Notes under the pieces: model-generated | What the model was told of the DNA's origin: nothing | Seen by the model: the letters and a program-made list of their open reading frames with translations, nothing else | Database searches by the model: none | Part shown: piece by piece, positions 17,229 through 25,812 of the stretch | How positions within the stretch are numbered: position 1 is the first letter of the stretch | Layout of the letters: every line of letters starts with the position of its first letter | NCBI RefSeq assembly: GCF_002742265.1 | Contig: NZ_MDGL01000032.1 | Span: 62,001 to 126,000 of the forward strand | Direction of reading: 5' to 3' | Source: Maribacter sp. 4G9 | Lineage (GTDB): Bacteria > Bacteroidota > Bacteroidia > Flavobacteriales > Flavobacteriaceae | Length of the DNA stretch: 64,000 nucleotides | Made by a program: the position numbers and the translations under genes

Positions 17229-18308
17229 ATGTATTTAAAGACCTTATCCCTTCTTAATTACAAAAATTTTGAATCCAAAAATCTTGAGTTCGACTCCAAA
17301 ATCAACTGTTTTGTGGGGGATAACGGCGTTGGAAAAACCAATATTTTGGATAGTATCTACCACCTTTCCTTTGGCAAAAGTTACTTCAATCCCGTATCCT
17401 CCCAAAACATACGCCATGATGCCGATTTCTTTGTGATAGAGGGGCACTTCCAAAAAGAGGAAAAGGAAGAGAAAATCGTCTGTAGCCTGAAAAAGGGCAA
17501 TAAGAAAGTAATCAAAAGGAACGGAAAACCCTATGAAAAATTCGCTGACCATATTGGTGTCCTGCCCCTGGTAATCATTTCCCCTGCGGATAGGGACCTT
17601 ATATTGGAAGGCAGTGAGGTGCGAAGAAAATTTATGGACGGCGTTATTTCTCAGTCGGACAAGGATTACCTGCAATCCCTTATCAACTACAATAAAGTAC
17701 TATCCCAAAGAAATGCGCTCTTAAAGTATTTTGCCGTCAACCATACTTTTGACAGGGCAACCTTGGCCGTCTATAATGACCAGTTGGAAAGGTACGGTTC
17801 AGAAATATTTAAAAAAAGGGTACTTTTTTTGGAGAGCTTTATCCCAATTTTCAAGGAGCAGTATAAGGCCATAACAAACAATACGGAAGAGGTAAACCTG
17901 ACTTATGATAGCAAAATGTTATCCGATTCCCTAGGGACCTTATTGTTGGACAGTCTTGAAAAAGATCGTGCGCTTCAGTACACAAGTGTAGGGATACATA
18001 AGGATGACCTAAACTTTACCATTAGGGAATATCCCATAAAAAAATTTGGCAGCCAAGGTCAGCAAAAATCCTTTTTGATCGCCTTGAAATTCGCGCAGTT
18101 CCATTTTATGCGCAGATTGTCACGGACCAATCCTATTTTACTTTTGGACGATATTTTTGACAAGCTCGATGAAAATAGGGTTTCCCACATCATTTCCTTG
18201 GTGAACAAGGAAAATTTTGGTCAGATATTCGTAAGCGACACCCATGCGGAACGTACCGAAGCCGTTGTAAAAAAAATTCATCAGACTTATAAAATCTTTA
18301 AACTTTGA
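17229..18308 (+). CDS. recF: DNA replication and repair protein RecF
   Basis: 359 residues, typical. SMC-like ABC ATPase: Walker [23 protein letters not shown] near the N terminus (split as GDNGVGKTN), signature [16 protein letters not shown], and Walker [13 protein letters not shown] with the D-loop. RecF loads RecA at gapped DNA with RecO and RecR. It is not beside dnaA-dnaN here. Two small genes follow on the same strand after 3 and 2 bp. Confidence 0.96.
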   Translation: MYLKTLSLLNYKNFESKNLEFDSKINCFVGDNGVGKTNILDSIYHLSFGKSYFNPVSSQNIRHDADFFVIEGHFQKEEKEEKIVCSLKKGNKKVIKRNGKPYEKFADHIGVLPLVIISPADRDLILEGSEVRRKFMDGVISQSDKDYLQSLINYNKVLSQRNALLKYFAVNHTFDRATLAVYNDQLERYGSEIFKKRVLFLESFIPIFKEQYKAITNNTEEVNLTYDSKMLSDSLGTLLLDSLEKDRALQYTSVGIHKDDLNFTIREYPIKKFGSQGQQKSFLIALKFAQFHFMRRLSRTNPILLLDDIFDKLDENRVSHIISLVNKENFGQIFVSDTHAERTEAVVKKIHQTYKIFKL

Positions 18309-18311
18309 ATT

Positions 18312-18725
18312 ATGCGAAGGTTCCTATTTTTGTTCGCGGTATCGATAGTTTCCTGCTCTGGTAGGGTTTCATTGGAAGATTTACATCATTTGAACGGGTA
18401 TTGGGAGATAGAGGAAGTGGAGTTTTCCAATGGCAATACCAAGGAATATCCAATGAATACGGTGGTGGACTATATAGAACTTAAGGATGGCAAGGGCTTC
18501 CGAAAAAAAATGGCACCTAGGTTCGATGGCACCTTTGAAACCTCTGACGATGCGGAACCTTTTACTATCGTTGAAGAAAATGGCATGTTTTTTATGCGCT
18601 ATGAAAATCCCTTGAGCGAATGGCAAGAAAGGTTGTTATCTTTATCAGGAGATTCATTCTCCGTGGAAAATCCGGAGGGAATCACGTATTATTTTAAAAG
18701 GTTTGAACCTATAAAATTAGATTGA
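18312..18725 (+). CDS. Lipocalin-like lipoprotein
   Basis: 137 residues. A short signal ends in a lipobox-like VSCS, with Cys at about 15, followed by a beta-rich domain beginning LNGYWEIEEVEFSNG and with further alternating strands, as in lipocalin-like domains. It is conserved between recF and the DUF721 gene in flavobacteria. No catalytic motif is seen and the ligand is unknown. Confidence 0.7.
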   Translation: MRRFLFLFAVSIVSCSGRVSLEDLHHLNGYWEIEEVEFSNGNTKEYPMNTVVDYIELKDGKGFRKKMAPRFDGTFETSDDAEPFTIVEENGMFFMRYENPLSEWQERLLSLSGDSFSVENPEGITYYFKRFEPIKLD

Positions 18726-18727
18726 TA

Positions 18728-19024
18728 ATGTCCCGAAGAGAAAACGACCACTTAAGTTTACAGGATGCACTCTCCGCCTTCATCAAAAAGAACAATCTAG
18801 AGGAAGGCATGAACAAAGTGGATGTGCGCACCGCATGGGCCAACCTTATGGGAAACGGCGTATTAAATTATACTACAGATGTGGAACTCAAAAGAGACAC
18901 GCTCTTTGTATCGCTATCGTCCTCCGTACTCCGTGAAGAACTCAGTCATGGAAAAACCAAAATTATTACGATGTTGAACGAAGAGTTGGGAAAAGAATTG
19001 ATTAAAAAATTAGTGCTTCGTTGA
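18728..19024 (+). CDS. DUF721 (DciA-like) protein
   Basis: 98 residues from the ATG at 18728; a TTG 6 bp upstream is also possible and overlaps the previous stop. The sequence has the DUF721 pattern: LSLQDALSAFIKKNNLEEG, RTAWANLMGNGVLNYT and a C-terminal LSSSVLREELSHGKTKIITMLNE. DUF721 proteins are related to DciA, the bacterial helicase loader, and dciA often sits beside recF, so a replication role is plausible. The heptamer repeat tract begins right after its stop. Confidence 0.82.
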   Translation: MSRRENDHLSLQDALSAFIKKNNLEEGMNKVDVRTAWANLMGNGVLNYTTDVELKRDTLFVSLSSSVLREELSHGKTKIITMLNEELGKELIKKLVLR

Positions 19025-19212
19025 ACAGTGAGCAATGAACAATTTACAGTTGCCAGTAATCAGTACTCATTGGCAGTGAACAGTTTACAATGAACATTTA
19101 TCGGTTGACAGTAATCAGCGGCAGTGTGCAGTTTACAATGAACAATAACCAGTTATCAGTATTCAATGACAGTGTGAATTTGGCAATGAACATTTTTCAA
19201 TAAACAATGGAT
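19025..19212 (+). repeat. Degenerate heptamer-periodic repeat tract A
   Basis: About 190 bp that divides into 7-base units of the type GAACAGT, GAGCAAT, GAACAAT, TTACAGT, AATCAGT with few slips. It starts directly after the TGA of the DUF721 gene. The sequence is A-rich on this strand with no self-complementary stems, and no reading frame is kept. A related tract is at 34723-34970. Confidence 0.75.
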
Positions 19213-19312
19213 AGTTTTTAATTGAGATTTCGAGCAAATCGTTCAGCGCAGGGCGTCTAGCCGGTACCAACGAATAAGCCAATACAGTCTCCTTGAGCAA
19301 AGCGGAGGCCAC
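19213..19312. other. Non-coding remainder between repeat tract A and the ndk terminator
   Basis: About 100 bp of ordinary composition with no reading frame, promoter match or repeat that I can support. Together with tract A and the terminator it fills the 345-bp gap between the convergent DUF721 and ndk genes. Confidence 0.5.
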
Positions 19313-19343
19313 AAAAAAAGGCCGTCCAAATATTTGAACAGCC
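19313..19343 (-). terminator. Rho-independent terminator of ndk
   Basis: Read on the minus strand, an imperfect hairpin (GGCTGTTCAAA, loop TA, TTTGGACGGCC) is followed by seven T. It lies 27 bp beyond the ndk stop codon. Confidence 0.75.
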
Positions 19344-19369
19344 TTACTTTCTTAAATGAAATTTTCTTA

Positions 19370-19789
19370 TCAATATATTTCCCTACCGGAAAAATGAAAC
19401 GCGCCCTCGATAGCCGCATTGGCATCACTATCCGAACCGTGTATGGCATTTTCGGCAATGTCAGTCGCGAACATTTTACGAATGGTTCCTTCCGCAGCTT
19501 CTACAGGGTTGGTTGCCCCGATCAACGCCCTGAAATCCTCCACTGCATTTTCCTTTTCCAAAATAGCCGAAACAATGGGGCCACGCGTCATAAATTCCAC
19601 CAACTCCCCAAAGAAAGGTCGTTCTTTGTGAATAGCGTAAAACTCCTGTGCGTCCCGTACGCTTAATTGAGTATATTTCATGGCGATGATCTTAAAACCG
19701 GCCGCCGTAATTTTTTCCAAAATAGCCCCAATATGTCCGTTTTCCACGGCATCGGGCTTTATCATGGTAAATGTTCTATTTGTAGTCAT
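19370..19789 (-). CDS. ndk: Nucleoside diphosphate kinase
   Basis: 139 residues, typical. It starts with [18 protein letters not shown], the nucleotide-binding start of the family, and has the phosphohistidine motif [12 protein letters not shown] with the active-site His. It transfers the gamma phosphate between nucleoside triphosphates and diphosphates. It is a single gene with its own promoter and terminator. Confidence 0.97.
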   Translation of the reverse strand: MTTNRTFTMIKPDAVENGHIGAILEKITAAGFKIIAMKYTQLSVRDAQEFYAIHKERPFFGELVEFMTRGPIVSAILEKENAVEDFRALIGATNPVEAAEGTIRKMFATDIAENAIHGSDSDANAAIEGAFHFSGREIY

Positions 19790-19805
19790 TTATTGAAATT
19801 TTGCG

Positions 19806-19835
19806 CAAAAATACGCTTTTCCCAAAGAACCGCAA
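19806..19835 (-). promoter_or_regulatory. Promoter for ndk
   Basis: Minus strand: TTG (19833-19835), 19-bp spacer, TATTTTTG (19806-19813), a full match to the Bacteroidota promoter layout, 16 bp before the ATG. Confidence 0.7.
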
Positions 19836-19909
19836 CTTTATATGGGTTTACAAAATGCGTATCCGCAATGAAAAGAACCAGTCCATACATTCCCTTTCCC
19901 ATTAAATTG

Positions 19910-19917
19910 TATCTTTG
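19910..19917 (+). promoter_or_regulatory. -7 promoter element for the phosphoesterase-gldI run
   Basis: TATCTTTG matches TAnnTTTG and ends 5 bp before the ATG at 19923, so the transcript is likely leaderless. No TTG at standard -33 spacing. Confidence 0.5.
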
Positions 19918-19922
19918 CGGCC

Positions 19923-20939
19923 ATGAATTTTGAGCAAGTAGCAGCGTTGAAGAATTTGCTTTCCTCTCCAAAAAGGATTGCCATAATACCGCACAAGAAT
20001 CCTGATGGGGATGCCATAGGTTCCACCTTGGCCCTGTCTTGGTATCTTACCAAAAAAGGACATAATACCCAGGTGCTCGCTCCAAATGATTTTCCAAAGT
20101 TCCTGAAATGGATGCCAGGAGCCCATCAAATCCTAAACTACGAAAGACACAATGCTGAAACCAAAAAGTTCATTGCGGAGGCGGACATCATTTTCACCTT
20201 GGATTTTAACGACTTTGGACGTGTAGGACAAATGGCGGAATGCTTGGAAAATGCGAAAGCGAAGTTTGTCATGTTGGACCACCACCAACAACCTTCTGGA
20301 TATGCAGACATTACCTATTCAGATATCAATATGAGCTCCACCTGCGAAATGGTCTACACGCTGATCGATGCCATGGGGGACCGGGATTTGATCGACCAGG
20401 ATATAGCCAATTGCATTTATACGGGTATCATGACGGATACCGGCTCTTTTAAGTTTAAGGCAACCACTAGCCAAACACACCGTACCGTGGCGGATCTTAT
20501 GGACAAGGGAGCAGACAATACGGCCATCCACCAACGGGTATATGATACCAATTCGCCCGGTAGATTGCATTTGTTGGGCTGTGCCTTGAAAAATATGGTC
20601 ATTCTTTATGAATTTAATACGGTCTACATTACCTTGACCCAAGAAGAACTGGACCGCTACGATTATGAAAAAGGAGATACGGAAGGTTTTGTGAATTACG
20701 GCCTTACCCTGGACAAAATTCGATTTGCCGTTATTTTCATAGAGAATAAAGAGGAAGGTATCTTTAAAATTTCCTTCAGGTCCGTAGGTGATTTTTCCGT
20801 GAACGAATTCGCCAGAAATCATTTTGAGGGAGGCGGACATACCAATGCGGCAGGAGGCAAAAGCGAAAAACCGCTGCAGGAAACCATCGACTATTTTGTT
20901 TCACTATTACCAAATTATAAAAAAGCGTTGACGGAATGA
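19923..20939 (+). CDS. DHH family phosphoesterase, NrnA-like oligoribonuclease/pAp phosphatase
   Basis: 338 residues. The DHH domain shows IIPHKNPDGDAIGSTLAL, the Asp in TLDFNDFGR, MLDHHQQPSGYAD and MTDTGSF, and the DHHA1 domain ends with GGGHTNAAGG. This arrangement is that of NrnA, which degrades very short RNAs and dephosphorylates pAp in the cytoplasm with Mn ions. The exact substrate is by family. The stop overlaps the gldI start by 4 bp. Confidence 0.92.
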   Translation: MNFEQVAALKNLLSSPKRIAIIPHKNPDGDAIGSTLALSWYLTKKGHNTQVLAPNDFPKFLKWMPGAHQILNYERHNAETKKFIAEADIIFTLDFNDFGRVGQMAECLENAKAKFVMLDHHQQPSGYADITYSDINMSSTCEMVYTLIDAMGDRDLIDQDIANCIYTGIMTDTGSFKFKATTSQTHRTVADLMDKGADNTAIHQRVYDTNSPGRLHLLGCALKNMVILYEFNTVYITLTQEELDRYDYEKGDTEGFVNYGLTLDKIRFAVIFIENKEEGIFKISFRSVGDFSVNEFARNHFEGGGHTNAAGGKSEKPLQETIDYFVSLLPNYKKALTE

Positions 20940-21487
20940 GATCCCTAGGCTTACTACTTGTTTTTGTTCTGCTTTTTGGTTGTAAGGGTCCGGAGCCCAG
21001 AAAACCGGTCCAAAGAAAAAGTGGCAGTTATTTTAAGGAATCCATTGAAAGAAGTAGAAAATTATTGGAGGCCGAAGAAAAAAAGATTCAGGAAATCATC
21101 AAAAAGGATTCCTTGAAACACTACACCCATAGTGCTTCAGGTTCCTGGTATCATTACCTTAGGGTAAACGATTCCACGGAGTATACGCCCCGGACCGATG
21201 ACATCGTAACTTTTGAGTACAATCTTTTGACATTGGATAACGATACGATCTATTCCGAAGCGGATATTGGAACATTCACCTACAAAGTGGACAAACAGGA
21301 GCTATTCCTAGGAATGCGGGATGCGATAAAGCTATTAAAGGAAAATGAAAAGGCCACTTTTTTATTCCCTTCCTCCATCGCCTTTGGGTATCACGGCGAC
21401 AACAATAAAATTGGGACCAATGTTCCCTTAAAATCAACCATTACAATTTTAAACATAGAAAAACAACAGAATAATCTAGAAGAATAA
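20936..21487 (+). CDS. gldI: Gliding motility-associated peptidyl-prolyl isomerase lipoprotein GldI
   Basis: 183 residues. A lipoprotein signal ends LLFGCKGPEPR (Cys about 16). A charged helical stretch is followed by an FKBP-type domain: DDIVTFEYNLLTLDNDTIY, LFLGMRDAIKLLKENEKATFLFP, and AFGYHGDNNKIGTNVPLKSTI, though the FKBP active-site aromatic set is only partly present. GldI in Flavobacterium johnsoniae is needed for gliding and folds exported proteins. Downstream is a second isomerase. Confidence 0.9.
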   Translation: MRSLGLLLVFVLLFGCKGPEPRKPVQRKSGSYFKESIERSRKLLEAEEKKIQEIIKKDSLKHYTHSASGSWYHYLRVNDSTEYTPRTDDIVTFEYNLLTLDNDTIYSEADIGTFTYKVDKQELFLGMRDAIKLLKENEKATFLFPSSIAFGYHGDNNKIGTNVPLKSTITILNIEKQQNNLEE

Positions 21488-21492
21488 CCATT

Positions 21493-22635
21493 ATGATAAA
21501 GAAAACATACCTATGGGCGGCCCTAATCCTAATCATGGCGAGCTGCAAAACCAGTCAAAGAGCAGATTTGGGAGATGGCCTTTTTGCCGATATCAAAACC
21601 TCCCACGGGGATATTATCGTTAAGTTGGAGCATGAAAAAACTCCGGTAACCGTTGCCAATTTTATTTCATTGGCCGAAGGCAATAGCCCCTTTGTAAGTG
21701 AACAGTTCAAAGGAAAAAAATACTACGATGGACTTACCTTTCACCGTGTGATGAAAGACTTTATGATACAGGGTGGAGATCCATTGGCTACAGGTACAGG
21801 GAATCCAGGTTATAAATTTATGGACGAGTTCAACGACTCATTGATCCATGATAAAAAAGGTATACTTTCCATGGCCAATTCTGGACCCGCTACCAATGGC
21901 AGTCAGTTCTTTATAACCCACGCCCCTACCCCTTGGTTGGATAACAGGCATAGTGTATTTGGTGAAGTGGTGGAAGGTTTGGAAGTGGTCGATTCCATTG
22001 CAAATGTGCAGGTAACCCCTGGCAATAACAAACCTGTGGAACCCGTGAAAATGAACACCATTGAAATCATTCGAAATGGAAAAGAGGCCAGGAAGTTCGA
22101 TGCCGTAAAAATTATGACGGACTATTTTGATGGCGAAGAAGAGCGTCTTGCCGCGATTGAAAAGGAAAAAGCCGCAAAAAGGGCCGAAATGGAGAAAATG
22201 AAATCTGAATTTGCATCAACCTTGCAGACTCAAAAACAGGAGGCCAAAACTTTGGAATCCGGTCTCAAAATACTAGTCTTGAACGAAGGTGACGGCGAGA
22301 AACCTAAAGTAGGGCAAAAAGTGGGCGTTATGTATGCCGGTTATTTGGAAGACGGAACCCTCTTCGATAGTAATTATGAAGAAATTGCCAGACAATACGA
22401 TATGTTCGACGAGAGACGTTTACAAGGCGGTGGTTATATGCCCATACCCATGGACTATAGTCCGGAATCACCATTGATTGCCGGTTTCAGAGAGGGTCTT
22501 TTGAGCATGAACGTTGGAGACAAGGTGCGCCTGTTCATACCTCCACATCTTGGATATGGAGCACAGGGATCCGGCCCCATTCCTCCCAATTCAGATTTGG
22601 TATTTGATGTGGAGATTACAGGGATTCAACAATAG
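21493..22635 (+). CDS. Cyclophilin-FKBP fusion peptidyl-prolyl isomerase lipoprotein
   Basis: 380 residues. A lipoprotein signal with lipobox MASC (Cys about 18) precedes a cyclophilin domain (about 28-200) with FHRVMKDFMIQGGDP, ANSGPATNGSQFFIT and NRHSVFGEVVEG. A charged coiled-coil linker (about 218-250) leads to an FKBP domain with YLEDGTLFDSN, GFREGLLSMNVGDKVRLFIP and LGYGAQGSGPIPPNSDLVFDVE, carrying an insertion of roughly 25 residues after the DSN element. Two isomerase classes in one envelope protein suggest a folding helper for exported proteins, in keeping with gldI 5 bp upstream. Confidence 0.92.
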   Translation: MIKKTYLWAALILIMASCKTSQRADLGDGLFADIKTSHGDIIVKLEHEKTPVTVANFISLAEGNSPFVSEQFKGKKYYDGLTFHRVMKDFMIQGGDPLATGTGNPGYKFMDEFNDSLIHDKKGILSMANSGPATNGSQFFITHAPTPWLDNRHSVFGEVVEGLEVVDSIANVQVTPGNNKPVEPVKMNTIEIIRNGKEARKFDAVKIMTDYFDGEEERLAAIEKEKAAKRAEMEKMKSEFASTLQTQKQEAKTLESGLKILVLNEGDGEKPKVGQKVGVMYAGYLEDGTLFDSNYEEIARQYDMFDERRLQGGGYMPIPMDYSPESPLIAGFREGLLSMNVGDKVRLFIPPHLGYGAQGSGPIPPNSDLVFDVEITGIQQ

Positions 22636-22652
22636 ATATAGAAATAAAATTG

Positions 22653-22683
22653 AAAAGCCCGATTATGAAATCGGGCTTTTTTT
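22653..22683. terminator. Bidirectional terminator between the isomerase gene and pepD
   Basis: A perfect 12-bp stem (AAAAGCCCGATT, 4-base loop, AATCGGGCTTTT) with a T run on the + strand and an AT-rich tract on the other. It serves the + strand operon and overlaps the last bases of pepD on the minus strand. Confidence 0.85.
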
Positions 22684-24136
22684 ATGGGGTTTGCCTTAAA
22701 ATTTCCAACAAGAACTTCCAGAATTTCTGTACCGAGGATATGCTTACGCGTTCATCAGGGGAATGGGCCCCTTTGATGGTCGGACCAAAACTGATCATAT
22801 CCATCTCTGGATAATTCTGTCCTAATATTCCGCATTCCAATCCGGCATGGCAGGCTACCACATGGGGCTTTGAATCAAATAATTTTGTGTATACCGATGT
22901 GACGACCTTCAATATTTCAGAATCCATATTGGGATTCCATCCAGGATATGACCCAGTGAATGTCACGGAAGAACCACCCAACTCCAATACCGATTTTAAG
23001 GTATTTGCCAAATCCATTTTCCCCGATTCTATTGAAGACCTAGTTAAACACCCAATTTCTATAGTTCCATCGGCCACACGAACTTTGGCCACATTATTGG
23101 ACGTCTCAACTAAATCTTCCATGCTGGCGCTCATTCGGTAAACCCCATTGTGCAATCCGTATATAGTTTTAAGAAGTAGTTCTTGAACCTCCAATTCCAT
23201 TAATTGGTCAAAAGGTCGGCCCATGACCTCTACGACAATCCCAAGTTTCGGTTCCATATCCGCCAATTCCGACTTTATTGTTAGGGCTTCCTTTTCTAAA
23301 GTTTCCAAAAAGGAGGTCAATTGATTTTCATCCACATTTAATTGACACGTACTTTCCCTGGGAATAGCGTTTCGCAAACCACCTCCTTGGATGGACGAAA
23401 TCCTGAAATCAAATTCATTTCCATGGAACAATAATCGGTTCATGAGCTTATTGGCATTGCCCAGACCCTTGTGGATATCCATACCACTATGTCCACCCAT
23501 TAGTCCTTTTATAGAGATCCTTAAACCAACTTCCCCCGGGATTACCGGAGTCTGGCCATAGGTTTTAGTGGCCGTAACATCAATTCCGCCGACGCACCCA
23601 ATGTCAATTTCATCGTCCTCCTCGGTATCCAGGTTCAACAAAATTTCCCCTTGTAACAAACCACCCTTTAACCCAAAAGCCCCTGTCATGCCTGTTTCCT
23701 CATCAATGGTAAATAGGGCCTCCAAAGGCGGATGGGCAATATCCGTTGCCTCTAACAAACTCATGATGGCCGCCACACCCATACCGTTGTCCGCACCTAA
23801 TGTTGTCCCCCTTGCTTTTACCCAATCGCCTTCTATATACATTTGAATTCCATCTTTCTCAAAATCGAAGTCGGTTTCCGCATTTTTCTGGTGCACCATA
23901 TCCAGATGGGATTGGAGGGTGATCATTTTTCTATTCTCCATCCCAACGGTGGCAGGTTTCCTGATAATGACATTGCCAATAGCGTCCGTAAAGGTTTCCA
24001 GCCTTAGTGAGTTTCCAAACCCGACCATAAATTGGATCACCTTTTCCTCCTTTTTGGAAGGTCTTGGAACCGCATTCAATCTTGAAAAATTTTTCCAAAC
24101 GGTTTTGGGTTCCAACTTGAGTATCTGGTTTTCCAT
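22682..24136 (-). CDS. pepD: Aminoacyl-histidine dipeptidase (M20 family)
   Basis: 484 residues from the ATG at 24134-24136; a longer frame upstream adds 21 hydrophobic residues not expected in this cytoplasmic family. Metal and catalytic segments are present: TLQSHLDMVHQK, GADNGMGVAA, TIDEETGMTGAFGL and, at the end, GPTIKGAHSPDERV. PepD hydrolyses Xaa-His dipeptides such as carnosine using Zn. It is a single gene convergent with the isomerase operon. Confidence 0.95.
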   Translation of the reverse strand: MENQILKLEPKTVWKNFSRLNAVPRPSKKEEKVIQFMVGFGNSLRLETFTDAIGNVIIRKPATVGMENRKMITLQSHLDMVHQKNAETDFDFEKDGIQMYIEGDWVKARGTTLGADNGMGVAAIMSLLEATDIAHPPLEALFTIDEETGMTGAFGLKGGLLQGEILLNLDTEEDDEIDIGCVGGIDVTATKTYGQTPVIPGEVGLRISIKGLMGGHSGMDIHKGLGNANKLMNRLLFHGNEFDFRISSIQGGGLRNAIPRESTCQLNVDENQLTSFLETLEKEALTIKSELADMEPKLGIVVEVMGRPFDQLMELEVQELLLKTIYGLHNGVYRMSASMEDLVETSNNVAKVRVADGTIEIGCLTRSSIESGKMDLANTLKSVLELGGSSVTFTGSYPGWNPNMDSEILKVVTSVYTKLFDSKPHVVACHAGLECGILGQNYPEMDMISFGPTIKGAHSPDERVSISSVQKFWKFLLEILRQTP

Positions 24137-24254
24137 AGGATTGAAAATTTTCAGTAAAAATACATACCATAAAGTAAATAACTCAAAAAGCAGGCCCAAT
24201 AGTCGTTTCCATCAATCGATAGTATGCAAGTAAAGTTAAGCCTGGGAATATGAA

Positions 24255-24440
24255 ACCCTTTGGCGGTGCCAATCAAATCCCTATTTTTGATGGTATGAAA
24301 TGAGCACAAACAAATTTAATTTTTTGCATAACCACCGAAATAATAAGCTACCTCGGGGCGAGCCCACGAGGCATTCGCAGGAAACAAATTTTTAATTTCG
24401 AGGCAAGCCTCGGATTATAATACCCTTTGGCGGTGCCAAT
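24255..24440. repeat. 19-bp direct repeat pair
   Basis: ACCCTTTGGCGGTGCCAAT occurs at 24255-24273 and again at 24422-24440, start to start 167 bp. Similarity continues a few bases further (TCAAAT versus TAAAT). The interval contains two GC-rich hairpins. Confidence 0.85.
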
Positions 24441-24480
24441 TAAATTTTTTGTGCGAAAGCGCAGCGGTTGATCTAAGCAG

Positions 24481-24521
24481 AAAATTTTTATTCACTTCAT
24501 TTCCAATGAAATAAAAATTTT
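24481..24521. other. Long AT-rich hairpin before the DUF3810 start
   Basis: Arms AAAATTTTTAT (24481-24491) and ATAAAAATTTT (24511-24521) enclose an inner stem TTCATT / AATGAA (24496-24501, 24505-24510) with a 3-base loop and a 4-base bulge on one side. It ends 7 bp before the ATG at 24529. Confidence 0.7.
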
Positions 24522-24528
24522 TAAATAG

Positions 24529-25596
24529 ATGAAAATGTCCCTCAAAACTGTGATCGCGGTTTCTTTGATTCCCCAAATCATCCTTGTAAAATGGCTTGGT
24601 AAAAACACAGATTTCATAGAATCCTATTACAGTTTGGGCCTATATCCCTATGTATCGAGATTCTTTAGGCTGCTCTTTGGATGGGTCCCTTTTTCCATTG
24701 GGGACTTGCTCTATTTCCTGCTTATTTGCATTGCCATTTTTTATGTATACCGACAATGGAGCTATATTAAAACACATAAGGTGAAGTTCCTAAGGGATGT
24801 TCTCATGATACTCTCCATTGCCTATTTGACATTTCATTTGGCCTGGGGTTTTAATTATTATCGCAAACCGCTATCGGAGAAATTGGCATTGACGGAAACC
24901 AAGGATTATCAAGAATTATTGGACTTTACAGATCGACTTATCAACAAAACAAATTCCATCCAAGAATATATTGTTGGTGACACCCTCAATAAGGTAGACA
25001 TTCCCTATTCCCAAGATGAAATGCTTCAAAAGAGTGTTGACGGCTATAAAGAGCTTGCCAAGGAGTTCAACTTTTTGGAATACCATCGTCCGAGTATCAA
25101 AACGTCCCTTTTCAGTACCGGACTGACCTATATGGGGTACGCAGGCTATCTGAATCCGTTTACCAATGAAGCACAGGTAAATGGCATTCTGCCAAATTTT
25201 AGGTTTCCTATAGTGGCCGGCCATGAAATAGGGCATCAATTGGGATACTCGGCAGAAAACGAGACCAATTTCATTGGCTATTTGGTGACCTCAAAAAACA
25301 AGGACCCATACTTTCAATATGCGGCCTATGCCTATGTCTTGGGATATTGTCTAAGCGATGTACGCAGGGGAAATCCTGAGACTTTCAACCAAATGTTCCA
25401 AAAGCTCAATCCCGGGGTTCGGGCAAATTTTCAGGAAATGGCCCTATTTTGGGAACAATATGAAAACCCCATGGAACCTGTATTTAAGTCCATCTTCAAT
25501 TCCTTTCTGAAGGCGAATAACCAAACCCAAGGTATTCAGAGCTATAATGGTGTGGTTTCCCTATTGATAGCCTACCATAAAAAGTATCCGCTGTAA
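24529..25596 (+). CDS. DUF3810 membrane protein with zinc-peptidase motif
   Basis: 355 residues. Two or three membrane helices in the first 115 residues (SIGDLLYFLLICIAIFYVY and others) precede a large extracytoplasmic domain. The motif VAGHEIGHQLGYSAENETNF contains HExxH and a downstream Glu, typical of zinc metallopeptidases; DUF3810 proteins are the matching family. Substrate and role are unknown. A second start (MSLK) lies two codons downstream. The long AT hairpin is immediately upstream. Confidence 0.85.
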   Translation: MKMSLKTVIAVSLIPQIILVKWLGKNTDFIESYYSLGLYPYVSRFFRLLFGWVPFSIGDLLYFLLICIAIFYVYRQWSYIKTHKVKFLRDVLMILSIAYLTFHLAWGFNYYRKPLSEKLALTETKDYQELLDFTDRLINKTNSIQEYIVGDTLNKVDIPYSQDEMLQKSVDGYKELAKEFNFLEYHRPSIKTSLFSTGLTYMGYAGYLNPFTNEAQVNGILPNFRFPIVAGHEIGHQLGYSAENETNFIGYLVTSKNKDPYFQYAAYAYVLGYCLSDVRRGNPETFNQMFQKLNPGVRANFQEMALFWEQYENPMEPVFKSIFNSFLKANNQTQGIQSYNGVVSLLIAYHKKYPL

Positions 25597-25812
25597 AAAG
25601 CAGAAATTTTTCTATTTATAACCTGGTATTATTACGACAAGCACTTAGTAATCTGATAAAATTCTAAGTATAGGACCATCGAAATGATTTATTTACAAAA
25701 ATTCCCATTCAAATATTTATTTCCCGATTTTCCAGTGTTAAAAAAAACCAAAATCAAGGGAAAGCAGCTATTAAACCTTAATTTTAGAAAGACTAATCAA
25801 ACGAACTCAAAA
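25597..25812. other. Leader/intergenic region before the first amidohydrolase
   Basis: 216 AT-rich bases. An open frame extends upstream in frame from the amidohydrolase to 25684, but it encodes a basic, unlikely N terminus ahead of a clear signal peptide. I see no convincing promoter consensus or hairpin. Confidence 0.4.

Larger units (their letters stand above)
24137..24528. other. Structured intergenic region with repeats, no gene
   Basis: 392 bp between divergent pepD and the DUF3810 gene with no plausible gene. It has a 19-bp direct repeat (24255-24273 and 24422-24440), an imperfect hairpin of 21 bases (24351-24371), a perfect GC-rich hairpin CGAGGC-AA-GCCTCG (24399-24412) and a long AT hairpin at 24481-24521. 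Several of these fall between the direct repeats, like a small mobile or dispersed element. Confidence 0.6.

Noticed and set aside
19025..19369. A missed small gene between DUF721 and ndk
   Set aside because: The stretch is a heptamer tract, unstructured DNA and a terminator; no frame has a sensible start and length.
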